Assembly: GCA_963603365.1 (NCBI GenBank)
Contig: CAVCMI010000023.1
Location: 99,516-163,515, forward strand
Source: F23-D06 sp963603365
Lineage (GTDB): Bacteria; Bacteroidota; Bacteroidia; Bacteroidales; WCHB1-69
Direction: 5' to 3'
DNA length: 64,000 nt
Positions within the stretch are counted from its first letter, which is position 1; the number at the start of each line of letters is the position of its first letter. Made by a program: the position numbers and the translations under genes. Positions 1 through 9,700 of this stretch are shown one piece after another. The notes under the pieces were generated by a model. That model made no database searches. It was not told the DNA's origin and saw only the letters and a list, made by a program, of their open reading frames with translations.

Positions 1-205
1 GGCGCGCAATGTCTTTCTGCACGCCATGGTCTTCCGCCTTGAAGTCTGTGACCTCGCCGCCGATCTTCACCGGCAGGTCATCAGTGGGGATGCGGGTAAT
101 CTCGTGGATGCCGCAGACCCCGTTGGTCAGATTGTTCCAAAAAGACGGAAGGTCTTTTCCGACAGGGGATATGATGCCCATGCCTGTAATTACTACTCTT
201 CTCAT
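1..205 (-). CDS. fabF: beta-ketoacyl-ACP synthase II, N-terminal part (cut by window edge)
   Basis: The reverse strand starts with ATG at 205 and reads MRRVVITGMGIISPVGKD, the classic N-terminus of KAS II (FabF), followed by residues typical of the first beta strand and loop (about 68 codons in the window). FabF condenses malonyl-ACP with acyl-ACP during fatty acid elongation in the cytoplasm. The catalytic Cys-His-His residues lie outside the window, so only the family is visible. It lies 53 bp downstream of fabH on the same strand, so the two condensing enzymes are probably co-transcribed. Confidence 0.85.
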   Translation of the reverse strand, partial: MRRVVITGMGIISPVGKDLPSFWNNLTNGVCGIHEITRIPTDDLPVKIGGEVTDFKAEDHGVQKDIAR

Positions 206-258
206 TCTTCAGTATTTGAAATTTGTTATTGCAATTGTTGTTCTTTCCCCGTTAGATG

Positions 259-1209
259 TCATGCACGCTGCATGACGCATGCACCCGACACGAAACCGGC
301 CCCGAAAGCGCTTAATACGAGTATGTCGCCCGTCTTGACATCCCCCTTTTTGTACAGCTCGTCAATGAGAATGGGAATGCTGGCCGACGAAGTGTTGCCG
401 TAACGGTCGAGATTGAGAGGGAACTGCCCCTTCTCTGCCCCGATGTTGTGCTTTATGGACTCTATGATGCGGGCATTGGCCTGGTGCAGCAGGAACCAGT
501 TCACGTCTTTAACATCGACATGGGCTTCGTCAAGCACTATCTGCACGTCTTGGGTAGAGGCCTTGACCGCCATCTTGAACACGTCGCGCCCCTTCATCAC
601 CAACGGGTTGTAGGCTTCCGTGTCTTCGTCGTAAGGGGTTTTCTCCATCTTGCGGCGGTAGTAGAGCACGTCGTATTTCGAGGAGGTGGTGAGCCGGATC
701 GACTTCAGTTCGTTGCCGTGGGTCAGCACCACTGCGCCGGCGCCGTCGCCGAACAGCACGGAGGTGTCGCGCTCGTGCCAGTTGCAGAACTTGGTGGGTT
801 CCTCGGCACACACAATCAGAATGCGGTCGGCTTTCTTGGTCTGGAGAAAAGACTCGGCAATCTCCAACGCATAAATGAAGCCCGCACAGGCACCGTTCAG
901 GTCAATGCAGGGACACGTAGCGCCAATCTCGCCTTGCACGATGCAACTCATAGCCGGCGTGATGAAGTTGTTGGCCACGTTTGAGCAAATGATGAAGTCC
1001 AGCTCCGACGGCTCAATGCCGGCATCAGCTATCGCCGACTTGCACGACTTTACGGCAAGGTCAATCAGGTTTTCATTTGATATTATGCGCCTCTCGTGTA
1101 TGCCCGTGCGTGTGGTAATCCACTCGTCGTTGGTATCCAGAATCTGCGAAAGCATTTCGTTGCTGATGACTTTCTGCGGCAGGGCGCTTCCTGTTCCTAT
1201 AATTTTCAT
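259..1209 (-). CDS. fabH: beta-ketoacyl-ACP synthase III (FabH)
   Basis: A 316-residue protein, normal FabH length. It catalyses the first condensation of fatty acid synthesis, acetyl-CoA plus malonyl-ACP. All three catalytic residues are visible: Cys108 in LNGACAGF, His242 in LLHQANARI and Asn272 in YGNTSSAS. The open frame runs further upstream to 1461, but the start at 1209 (MKIIGTGSALPQ) matches where FabH proteins begin, and the upstream stretch contains the promoter. The gene is followed on the same strand by fabF. A consensus promoter lies 28-59 bp upstream of the start codon. Confidence 0.95.
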   Translation of the reverse strand: MKIIGTGSALPQKVISNEMLSQILDTNDEWITTRTGIHERRIISNENLIDLAVKSCKSAIADAGIEPSELDFIICSNVANNFITPAMSCIVQGEIGATCPCIDLNGACAGFIYALEIAESFLQTKKADRILIVCAEEPTKFCNWHERDTSVLFGDGAGAVVLTHGNELKSIRLTTSSKYDVLYYRRKMEKTPYDEDTEAYNPLVMKGRDVFKMAVKASTQDVQIVLDEAHVDVKDVNWFLLHQANARIIESIKHNIGAEKGQFPLNLDRYGNTSSASIPILIDELYKKGDVKTGDILVLSAFGAGFVSGACVMQRA

Positions 1210-1223
1210 ATATCTTTTATTTA

Positions 1224-1268
1224 GCGTGCAAAACAACAAAATTATTTTTTGGCGTGCAAAACAACAAA
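1224..1268. repeat. 17-bp direct repeat in the fabH promoter
   Basis: GCGTGCAAAACAACAAA occurs perfectly at 1224-1240 and again at 1252-1268, a 28-bp period. The upstream copy (in the minus-strand sense) supplies the TTTG of the -33 element, and the downstream copy overlaps the end of the -7 element. It may be a duplicated promoter or a tandem operator. Confidence 0.8.
1237..1268 (-). promoter_or_regulatory. Bacteroidota-type promoter of fabH
   Basis: Read on the minus strand there is TTTG (1265-1268), 20 nt, then TAATTTTG (1237-1244), matching the Bacteroidota consensus TTTG-N19/20-TAnnTTTG. Transcription would start shortly before the fabH ATG at 1209. Confidence 0.7.
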
Positions 1269-1394
1269 TAATAGTCTTTTCAAGTGTCTGAAAGTGATTG
1301 ATAATCATAATAATGTGGCGGACGTTCCTTATTGTTGGCGAAATTGCGGATAGTTGGCAGGCAGTCCGGACCGCATTTCCCCCATCTTTTTTTG

Positions 1395-1402
1395 TATTTT
1401 TG
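1395..1402 (+). promoter_or_regulatory. -7 box (TATTTTTG) ahead of the LytTR gene
   Basis: TATTTTTG matches TAnnTTTG and lies 30 bp before the ATG at 1433. I see no TTTG at the usual 19-20 nt upstream, so the -33 element is weak or absent. Confidence 0.45.
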
Positions 1403-1432
1403 CCACCCGAATATTGAAACAGAAAGATAGAG

Positions 1433-2296
1433 ATGAAAACCCCTGAATTCTTGACGAACAAAAAAAGGATTATTCAGTTTATCTGTTCTGTTGCCGTCTT
1501 TTCCACTCTGTTCATTCTTATATATAAACCTATCGGGGTTACGAGATTCTTCTCCTTGACTGACTCCCGGCTTTCGCTGATGACTTATACGGCCGTGATC
1601 GTGGTTATCGGTTTCGTGATTCTTATTGCAAGCCGTTTTCTGCTGTACCGCGTACTGCGCAGAAGACATGTGGATATTGACTATCTGATATTGTGGCTGA
1701 TAGCAGAGATTTTCTTTCTTTCTCTCGCACTGACCTTTTTTTCCTATTATGTAAATGCAGAACACAACATCAAGTTTCTGGATTTGCTGGTCCGCATCAG
1801 CGCCAGCGTTGTTGGAATCCTCGTCATCCCGTATGTGATTTCTGTGATGGGATTTATGCTGAAAGAGAAAGAACGCGAACTGCAATATTATACAATGAAG
1901 AAAAACAATGCCGGAAACTCAGTTTCCGGCATTACGAATTTTCATGACAAAAGCGGGAAATTTGCTATTTCCATCAAGAACGAAGACCTGCTCTATCTGG
2001 AATCCGCAGACAATTATGTCAAGATCCATTATCTCAACAATGATGAGGTCTGCCAGTATCTTTTACGGAATACGCTCAAGAATGTGGAGGAAGAGTATGC
2101 TTCCGCCGGGCTGGTCAGGTGTCACCGTTTCTATCTGGTGAACATGCACAAGGTTAAGATTGTCAGAAAACTGAAAGGCATTCTGGTGCTGGAGTTCACC
2201 GACTTGGCCAAGTCGGTGCCCGTTTCCAAAACTTACATCAGTTCGATAATCGACATCTTGGCCAAGTCGGACTTGCATAACGAGAGCTCCAATTAG
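1433..2296 (+). CDS. membrane-anchored LytTR DNA-binding protein
   Basis: 287 residues. The first half (about 15-145) holds four hydrophobic segments separated by short charged loops. The second half (about 170-280) is a LytTR domain, recognisable from ISIKNEDLLYLESADNYVKI and LVRCHRFYLVNMHKV. LytTR domains bind direct repeats in DNA, and in Bacteroidota many are tethered to the membrane instead of carrying a receiver domain. This is probably a one-component transcription regulator sensing an envelope signal; the ligand and targets cannot be read from the sequence. It is divergent from fabH, and its stop overlaps the end of the convergent acyl-CoA dehydrogenase by 4 bp. Confidence 0.85.
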   Translation: MKTPEFLTNKKRIIQFICSVAVFSTLFILIYKPIGVTRFFSLTDSRLSLMTYTAVIVVIGFVILIASRFLLYRVLRRRHVDIDYLILWLIAEIFFLSLALTFFSYYVNAEHNIKFLDLLVRISASVVGILVIPYVISVMGFMLKEKERELQYYTMKKNNAGNSVSGITNFHDKSGKFAISIKNEDLLYLESADNYVKIHYLNNDEVCQYLLRNTLKNVEEEYASAGLVRCHRFYLVNMHKVKIVRKLKGILVLEFTDLAKSVPVSKTYISSIIDILAKSDLHNESSN

Positions 2297-3999
2297 TTTC
2301 CGGTTTTGTACGAAAGCAGCAGTTCTTCGCTGAAATTGCGGATGTATTCCAGATTCTTGGTGATTTCGCATATGCCAGTCTGAATCATCAGTTTGCAGGA
2401 GTTCAGATATTTCCCGTCTCTTCCGGCATCGGTCAGGAGGAGGTAGCCCATAATGACGTATCCCACTGACTCTACCAAACGGCGTGCGTTGAAGTCGTAT
2501 GCTTCACTATGAAGTCCGGCGGCGGCCTGCTGCATTTCGAGACAGCGTTCCGTCATGGCTTTCAGTTCGTTGCGCAGCGGTTCGAGTTCTGCATTCAGCG
2601 GCATGGCTTCATATTCGCGGATTCGGTTCATGAATATCTCGCTTCCAATGCCACGTATGGCAGCCACAACTTGCAACTGTGAGGTGCCCTCGTAGATGGA
2701 GAGGATGCGGGCGTCGCGGTATAACCTTTCGCAGGCATACTCTTTCATAAAGCCGGAACCGCCGTGGACCTGAATGCAGTCGTATGCGATGCGGTTGGCA
2801 TATTCGCTGGAGAAGAGCTTCAGCAGCGGTGTGAACATGTCAGCGTATTTCTGGTTCTTTTTGAGTTCAGAGCGCTCTTCGGAGGTCAGCGTACGCTCTT
2901 TTGAAATCTGTTCCAAGGCCTTGCAGACATCCACAAAACGGGCGGTCTCGTATAGCAGCGACCGTATGGCATCGGTCTTTGCGCGCATGTCAGCAAGCAT
3001 CTCATAAACTTGCGGAAACTCTGCGATAGGTTTACCGAACTGTTCGCGCTCGTGGGCATAGCTGAACGCTTCGCGGCAGGCGGCCTCTGCCAGTCCCACC
3101 GACTGCGCGCCGACACCCAAGCGTGCGCCGTTCATCAACGACATAACGTATTTGATAAGCCCGAATTTGCGGCTCCCGACAAGCTGAGCAGGCGCATTGT
3201 TGAACACCAACTCTGCGGTAGGCGAACCCTTGATACCCAGTTTGTTTTCTATTCGTCTGATAGTTACGGCCTTGTCTTTTCTGTCGTAGAGAAAGTAGGA
3301 GAGGCCGCGGGCATCTTCTGTGTCCTCTTCCGAGCGTGCCAGCACCAGCTTGATGTCTGCGTCGCCGTTGGTGATGAACCGTTTCACGCCGTTCAGACGC
3401 CAACAGTTGGATGCCTCGTCAAAACTGGCTTTCAGGCGCACCGACTGCAGGTCAGAGCCGGCATCGGGTTCAGTCAGGTCCATGGAACAGGTGTAGCCCT
3501 TGTAGATCAGAGGAAGGTATTGCGCTTTCTGCTCTTCACTGCCGAATTCGAGAATCGTTTCAGCGCAGTCCTGCAGTCCCCAGATGTTTGCGAATCCGGC
3601 ATCGGCCCGAGACACGATTTCGGCAGCCATCACGTAGGGCACATAAGGGAAATTGAGGCCGTCATATTTACGAGGCAGAGACAGCCCATACAGCCCGGCG
3701 TCGCGCAGCGCTTCGTGGTTCTGCTGTGTGCCTTTGGCATAGACAATGGCGTTGTTCTCGATGTGGGGGCCTTCCTGGTCCACCGACTCAGCGTTGTTGG
3801 CAATCACATCGCCGGCAATCTCGCCGATGATTTCCATCACCTTGCTGTAGTTCTCCATAGCCTCGTCAAAGCACGTCGGGGCATCTTCGCATTGTGCGCT
3901 TTCGGCATAGCCGCGCTCTTTCAGCTCCACGATGCGGCTCATAGCCGGGTGGTTGAGGTGAAATTTGAGATTATCGTTGTCTGTATAGTAATTTGACAT
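2293..3999 (-). CDS. acyl-CoA dehydrogenase family protein
   Basis: 568 residues: the usual acyl-CoA dehydrogenase fold (about 30-450) followed by a helical C-terminal extension of about 110 residues seen in the longer family members. Diagnostic pieces are DLTEPDAGSDLQSVRLKA (FAD/substrate region), RFITNGDAD, VHGGSGFMKEYACERLYRDA and YEGTSQLQ, whose Glu (about residue 435) is the usual catalytic base. The enzyme removes two hydrogens from an acyl-CoA and passes electrons to ETF. It is the third gene of an etfB-etfA-acd operon, 14 bp after etfA. The acyl substrate cannot be deduced. Confidence 0.92.
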   Translation of the reverse strand: MSNYYTDNDNLKFHLNHPAMSRIVELKERGYAESAQCEDAPTCFDEAMENYSKVMEIIGEIAGDVIANNAESVDQEGPHIENNAIVYAKGTQQNHEALRDAGLYGLSLPRKYDGLNFPYVPYVMAAEIVSRADAGFANIWGLQDCAETILEFGSEEQKAQYLPLIYKGYTCSMDLTEPDAGSDLQSVRLKASFDEASNCWRLNGVKRFITNGDADIKLVLARSEEDTEDARGLSYFLYDRKDKAVTIRRIENKLGIKGSPTAELVFNNAPAQLVGSRKFGLIKYVMSLMNGARLGVGAQSVGLAEAACREAFSYAHEREQFGKPIAEFPQVYEMLADMRAKTDAIRSLLYETARFVDVCKALEQISKERTLTSEERSELKKNQKYADMFTPLLKLFSSEYANRIAYDCIQVHGGSGFMKEYACERLYRDARILSIYEGTSQLQVVAAIRGIGSEIFMNRIREYEAMPLNAELEPLRNELKAMTERCLEMQQAAAGLHSEAYDFNARRLVESVGYVIMGYLLLTDAGRDGKYLNSCKLMIQTGICEITKNLEYIRNFSEELLLSYKTGN

Positions 4000-4013
4000 T
4001 GTTCTGTTTTTTT

Positions 4014-5033
4014 TTATTTCTGGTTAGCAATATAACTGTTGATCAATTTCGGCAGCACTTCCGTCACGTCTCCGGTGATGTTGTAGTCGGCGATGGCGCA
4101 GATGGGCGCGCCGGGGTCTGTGTTGATGGATATAATCTTGGCAGACTCTTCCATGCCGGCACGGTGTTGCACGGCACCGGAGATGCCGCAGGCAATGTAC
4201 AGTTTCGGTCGCACGGTAACGCCGGTTTGTCCGATTTGCCTTTCGGGTTCGGCAAATCCGGCATCCACGGCGGCACGGGTGGCGCCAACTTCGCCGCCTA
4301 TCAGTTCGGCATAGCGGTGCAGCAGCTCGAAGTTCTCCTTAGAGCCCACACCGTATCCGCCAGCCACGATGATCTGTGCGTCCTTGATGTTGATTTTCTT
4401 CGTTTCAATCCTCCTCTCTACGATGCTTACGCGGAAGTCCTCCGGACTGAGGTATTTATCTACAGGCAGCATGACCAGTTTGCCCGTGCGGTTCTCTGCG
4501 CACTCTTTTTTCATGACGCCTTCGCGCACTGTGGCCATCTGCGGGCGGGTGTCGGGGTTGACAATCGTGGCTATGATGTTGCCGCCAAAGGCGGGACGTA
4601 TCTGATGCAGTATGTCACGGTAAATCTTGTTCTGCCGGTTGTCGGCATAGTCGGAGATCTCGAGACTGGTGCAGTCGGCGGTGAGCCCGCAGCGCATGCG
4701 TGAAGCCAGTCGCGGAGCCAGGTCGCGCCCCGTGCAGGTGGCGCCGAAGAGGGCGATCTGCGGTTTCTGCTCCTCAAAGAGCTTCGACATTATGCTGAAA
4801 TGGGGCAGCGTGCTGAACGGGAACAAACGCTCGTCGCAGGCGTAGAAAATCGTGTCCACACCAAACGGATAGAGCTGTTCTCCAAGGTTTTCGACCTTGT
4901 CGCACAAAACGGCTGCTTCCACCGCCACACCTAATGTGTCGGCCAGCTTCCTTGCTTTGGAGCATAATTCGAGACTGACATCCGCCACCTTGCGGGCTTC
5001 ATTGATTTCACAATAAACGATGATATTATTCAT
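4014..5033 (-). CDS. etfA: electron transfer flavoprotein, alpha subunit
   Basis: 339 residues. The C-terminal FAD-binding domain is clear: VAGGYGVGSKENFELL, then GEVGATRAAVDAGF, QIGQTGVTVRPKLYIACGIS, GAVQHRAGM and INTDPGAPICAIADY. The subunit pairs with EtfB and carries electrons from the dehydrogenase encoded next to it to a quinone or ferredoxin acceptor. It lies 70 bp downstream of etfB and 14 bp upstream of the dehydrogenase. Bifurcating ETFs look similar, and I cannot tell the two types apart here. Confidence 0.93.
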   Translation of the reverse strand: MNNIIVYCEINEARKVADVSLELCSKARKLADTLGVAVEAAVLCDKVENLGEQLYPFGVDTIFYACDERLFPFSTLPHFSIMSKLFEEQKPQIALFGATCTGRDLAPRLASRMRCGLTADCTSLEISDYADNRQNKIYRDILHQIRPAFGGNIIATIVNPDTRPQMATVREGVMKKECAENRTGKLVMLPVDKYLSPEDFRVSIVERRIETKKINIKDAQIIVAGGYGVGSKENFELLHRYAELIGGEVGATRAAVDAGFAEPERQIGQTGVTVRPKLYIACGISGAVQHRAGMEESAKIISINTDPGAPICAIADYNITGDVTEVLPKLINSYIANQK

Positions 5034-5103
5034 TGAAAAAATGTTTGTCTTGTTTGGGTACTATAATAATATGTAACAATGATTTGGGCGGCATGAGTGG
5101 CGG

Positions 5104-5970
5104 CTATCCCAAGATGTGGGCATCCATCAGGGTGCGGGTCAGTTGAAACAAGCCCTCGTCTGTGGGAGGCACGGAGAGGCTCTCTTTCTTGGCAAGCACC
5201 ACATTCTCGATGCCTTTCACGCGGGTTGGGGAGCCGGTCAGTCCGAGGCGTTCGCTGTCAGTCTTCAGGTCATCGCAGTTCCATTCAGTGATGTTGAGGT
5301 ATGCCCTGCTTTCGGGTACGGGATTGAGGTTGCGCTCGCGGGTTTCTGTTGCGGAGCGGGCATTCTTGAACCTGACGGTGAGATGAGCGTGTCTGAAACG
5401 GCACGGGGCGGCGGAGCCTGAAACGGTAATCAATGCCGGCAGTGCGGCCTTCACGGTCTCAAAGCCGTTCTCCAGCCTCCGTTTTACGGTGATGGAATCG
5501 GCGGATACGGCCTCTATGGACTCGGCATAGGTAATTTGCGGCAAGTCGAGTTTCTCGGCAATTTGGGGCCCCACTTGGGCGGTGTCGCCGTCAATGGCCT
5601 GCCTTCCGCAGAAAACCAGGTCAACATTGCCCAATTTGCGCACGGCCATTGAAAGGGCGTAAGAGGTGGCCAAGGTGTCAGACCCGGCAAAACGCCGGTC
5701 GCTGACGACATAACCGTTGTCTGCACCGCGGTAGAGAGCTTCGCGGATAATGTCTGCGGCACGGGTCGGTCCCATTGTGATAACGCTGACCTCCACATCC
5801 TTGAGCCGGTCTTTCACCGACAGCGCCATCTCCAACGCATTCAGGTCTTCGGGGTTGAACACCGTGGGCAGGGCGGCTCTGTTGATGGTGCCGTTGGGCA
5901 GCATGGCATCTTTGCCGACATTGTGCGTGTCGGGCACCTGCTTGGCTAAAACTGCAATTTTCAAACGCAT
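5104..5970 (-). CDS. etfB: electron transfer flavoprotein, beta subunit
   Basis: 288 residues from ATG at 5970 (MRLKIAVLAKQVPDTHNVG). The frame is open upstream, but that stretch has no family similarity. Typical EtfB signatures are VFNPEDLNALEMAL, VITMGPTRAADIIREALYRG and FCGRQAIDGDTAQVGPQIAE, the last being the nucleotide-binding loop. It forms the heterodimer with EtfA and is the first gene of the etfB-etfA-acd operon, so the dehydrogenase has its own dedicated electron carrier. Confidence 0.93.
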   Translation of the reverse strand: MRLKIAVLAKQVPDTHNVGKDAMLPNGTINRAALPTVFNPEDLNALEMALSVKDRLKDVEVSVITMGPTRAADIIREALYRGADNGYVVSDRRFAGSDTLATSYALSMAVRKLGNVDLVFCGRQAIDGDTAQVGPQIAEKLDLPQITYAESIEAVSADSITVKRRLENGFETVKAALPALITVSGSAAPCRFRHAHLTVRFKNARSATETRERNLNPVPESRAYLNITEWNCDDLKTDSERLGLTGSPTRVKGIENVVLAKKESLSVPPTDEGLFQLTRTLMDAHILG

Positions 5971-6330
5971 AATTATTCTTTTTTTTAAGCTGCGAAGAAA
6001 CAAAAAATATAGGCTTGAAAAGGCATACGAAGTTAAACGTGGACAGAAAGCCGGAATGTGACGCATAATAATTCGATTTGTGGCGCACGGCGGCGATTTG
6101 TGGCAAAAAACATCCTATGTGGGGCGAATGTGTTCTTTTGAAGGCCCCGCCGGTGATACAACGCTTGCTTTGTTTCAGAGAGAAGGGCCGATTGGAAAGG
6201 AAAAAAACGAGCAACATTGCCGGTGTAAAAACAATACCTGCCGTTTTCTGTGAGGATACTGCCTCCGTCTCTTGTCCTGAAAAAAACGTCATCTTTGCCG
6301 GCATAGTTGACACTGGGCCCGGTTTTGAAC
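5971..6330. other. 360-bp stretch without a recognisable gene
   Basis: This lies between etfB (leftward) and a methyltransferase scrap (rightward). I find no coding signature on either strand. It should contain the etfB promoter, but I see no full TAnnTTTG box. A short direct repeat CGATTTGTGGC occurs near 6071 and 6095. Confidence 0.4.
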
Positions 6331-6580
6331 CGGATGGCGGATAATGTCAGAAAATTTACTGCACACGACAAGGGCAAAACATTTACGACAATACGAAAGC
6401 ATTTAGAAGCACTCGGGTATCACGTCTATGCAAAAGTGCTGTACGCACGGGATTATGGCGTTCCTCAAAAGAGAGAACGAATTATCCATTGTTGGATTCA
6501 AAGATGACGTATCTCTCTCTTCCGGGTTTGATGAAGATGTCGTAGATAATCCAGAGTTTTTACAAAGAGTTTTTGTATAA
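6331..6580 (+). pseudogene. remnant of a C5-cytosine DNA methyltransferase
   Basis: The frame ending at 6507 contains ADNVRKFTAHDKGKTF, LEALGYHVYAKVL and ARDYGVPQKRERI. These match the ENV(K/R)-HDxGxTF-DYGVPQxRxR motif series of Dcm-type enzymes that methylate cytosine in a restriction-modification pair. After RERI the frame breaks; in another frame the expected continuation IVGFKDDVSLSSGFDEDVV appears and runs to a stop at 6578-6580. The N-terminal part with the PCQ catalytic loop is missing, as is most of the C-terminus. It is a degraded scrap with no visible restriction partner. Confidence 0.75.
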
Positions 6581-6611
6581 TGTTGTAAAACAGAATGTTG
6601 TATTTTTTTTC

Positions 6612-6649
6612 GGGGGGGGGGGAGCATAGTTTTTTTTTTACTAATTTTG
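6612..6649 (+). promoter_or_regulatory. poly-G tract followed by a -7 box upstream of the giant protease
   Basis: Eleven G (6612-6622) are followed 19 bp later by TAATTTTG (6642-6649), a perfect TAnnTTTG box. The G run occupies roughly the place of the -33 element. Change in its length would move sequences upstream of the -7 box, so it could tune transcription. The leader to the ATG at 6795 is about 140 bp. Confidence 0.45.
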
Positions 6650-6794
6650 CGGCTGTAAAAGCTGAAAGTTCCGCTATTGCAACTCTTTAGAAACCAAAGC
6701 TAACTTTAAATAAAACGAGATAGACTTGAGAGGAACATTGCTTTATGTTGAAAGAGACTAAAATAAAAGAACTGAACATTATAAACATAAAAAA

Positions 6795-9700
6795 ATGAAG
6801 AAAAATTGCTCCTTTTTGCTGTTGTTTGTGCTCATCTGCACATCATCTTATGCAAACCCCATTGATGTCAGAAAGGCCCAAAAGGCGGCAGTCAGCTATT
6901 TGTCGGCTGTAAAGAATGCCTCCTCGCCGCAGAGTCGCTGCAGTCTTGTCTATTCCAAGACAGATGCGGCAGACGAAGATCCGTTGCTTTATGTCTTTGC
7001 TGTGCAAAACGGCTTTGCGGTAGTGGCCGGCGATGACGCGGTGCGCCCGATACTCGGGTATTCCGTCAATACAACGCTCGAGCCGGGCAACTTGCCCTCC
7101 AATGTGGAAGCCTATCTGGAGGGATTGTCGCAGCAGATCAAAACCATACGCCAACAGCAAGGCATTGCCGACCGCCAGGTGCGTCAAGAATGGAAAGCGC
7201 TGCTCTCTGATACGGTCAATGTGCAGGCTTTCCGGCAAAACAGCACTCGTACGGCAGTGTCACCCCTGCTTTCCACCAAGTGGGGACAAGGGTACTACTT
7301 TAACCGGTATTGTCCGGAAGGTGAATCCGGCCGTGCGGTGACAGGCTGTGTGGCTACGGCGCTGGCGCAGATTGTCAGGTATTGGGAAAGTCCCGCAAAC
7401 GGCTTCGGAAAACACACCTACAACTCGTTTTACGGAACACTGTCCGTTGATTTTGGGGCAGCAAATTACCAATACAGCTTGATGCCGGATTCACTGGACT
7501 ACAATACACCGCAGGCGCAGATCAACGAAGTCAGCAAACTGATGTATCATCTGGGAGTGGCCTTGTCAGCAAACTATGGATACAATGCTACCTCTGGTTA
7601 TGATGCTGCTGCGCGTGCGGCTGTGATTAACCATTTCGGCTTTAATCCTTATGCCGGATTGGCCAGAAGAGATCTATATACTGAAGCGCAATGGGTTTCT
7701 ATGTTGAAAGGCGAAATAGACCTCGGCAGGCCTGTATATTACAGTGCCTCAGGAACTTCTGGAGGGCATGTTTTCGTGTGCGATGGCTATGACGCTTCAG
7801 ACTATTTCCATATCAATTGGGGATGGCAAGGATATTGTGACGGTTATTTCACGCTCAACAACCTTTCTACAGGCGGTTATACTTTCGACACTCGGCATCA
7901 TGCCATTTTTGGCCTCTGCCCCGTTTCTTCGCCTGAAAGGAGGATGGTCTGTAACATAGACGGCACTACAGAAATGAAAGTGGACTCTGTGGCATATATA
8001 GCCCATACGTTAGGGTACAACACTGGATATCAAAGTTCTAATTATTCTAACGTTTTCTTTAACAGAATGATTCTTACACCGCAAAATGCCGGACAAGGCA
8101 TTATGATAGAGTTTTCACAAAAATCAAATCCCAATATGCGATTTACCGTATATGACGGCACGGATGATAGCGGAACGGAGTTGTTCAGCAACAATGACAA
8201 CGCAGGGGGCAGTTATCTCTCATCCTCGGATACCATTACTATTGTATATAACGGCTATTGGAACCACACTGGTTTTTTGCTGAAAGCCACCACAGTAAGT
8301 TGCATTCCGGTGGTTCACAGTTTTGAATGTACGGAACGCACGGACACTTCGGCAACTTTGTCGTGGAGTATGCTGAATGACGAATCCGGCACGGCAAATC
8401 CGCGCCTATGGCAGCTGGAATACGGGCTGCGAGGCTTTGCACAAGGCAGCGGCACTATGCTGCACCCCGACGGCACGCCATTCACCTTGTACGGCCTGAC
8501 GCAAGGCACGGAGTACGATGCATATCTGACTTATCAATGCAACGGCGGAAGTGTCAATACGGTAGGGCCTCTCCACTTCAAGACGAACCCGTATGTGGAG
8601 TGCTTCGATGCTATTGGAGATGATAACATAACAAACAACTATTATCCATTCTCGCCATGGCATACCTCTTACAGACTCACGCAGCAGCTGTTCACGGCCG
8701 AAGAATTGGCTGCCAGCGGCATTGTAGCAGGCACCTCGTTGTCATCCATCAGTTTTGAATGCTCCGTTTCCTGCGATCAAGTTCAGATGTTCGACAACAT
8801 AACGCTCTATTTGGGCAACACCAACCTCTCATCCTATTCAAGCATTCAAGACTCAATCCCTAAGTCGGCGATGCAGCAGGTGTGGAGAGGCACCGTCAGA
8901 TTGACCCCATCGGGACAGAAATACAAGTACACCATTTTCTTCGATACGGCGTTCGTCTATACGGGCAACAATATCGTGGTGGCTATGGAGAAGCCTGAAA
9001 ACAACTTCGGTCGAGTCCAATGCATCTCCTTTTACGGACATTACACAACAGAAAACCGCGCTCTCAATTCCGGAGGATATGTCGATAATTTTTGCAACAG
9101 CATCAGTTTCTGCACGTCACCGTCGTGCCACAGGCCTCAACAGGTTCGCTATACGTTACTGTCAAGACATACGGTAAGGCTCGATTGGAACGCCGGCGAC
9201 AGCCAAGCCTGGAATGTGGAGTACGGGCCGCAAGGCTTTGCGCAAGGCTCCGGCACAATGTTGCATACAGACACCAACTCGGTCCTGGTCACTCACTTGG
9301 TGTCAGGCTATTACGATTTCTATGTGCAGGCAAACTGCGCAACAGAACAGAGCCGTTGGACAAAATGTCGTGTGTTAGTCGTCATACCATCAGACGATAC
9401 GTGCGGCACAGTCGACAAGTTTTATACGCAAACGGAAGGCAACATCACCTATGACATGGAAACGTATGAAGGAGATCTAACTTCAACGATTTTCCCGATG
9501 GGTTATTATGGTTCTTCTCGAAATACATATACACAGCAGCTTTATACGGAAAGCGACATCAACAAGGCAGGCGTATTTGTGGGCAATGCAATCACCGCCT
9601 TGTCGTTCCGGTATGGCGGCACCGCACAGACCAAGTCGCCCATAGAGGTCTATTTGGGCAATACCTCCTTGACGGAATTGCGCGGTTGGGTCAGTCCGTC

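Noticed and set aside
448..984. Long plus-strand frame opposite fabH
   Set aside because: It mirrors the codons of fabH and shows no family features.
3010..3996. 328-codon plus-strand frame opposite the acyl-CoA dehydrogenase
   Set aside because: Antisense shadow of a well-supported gene.
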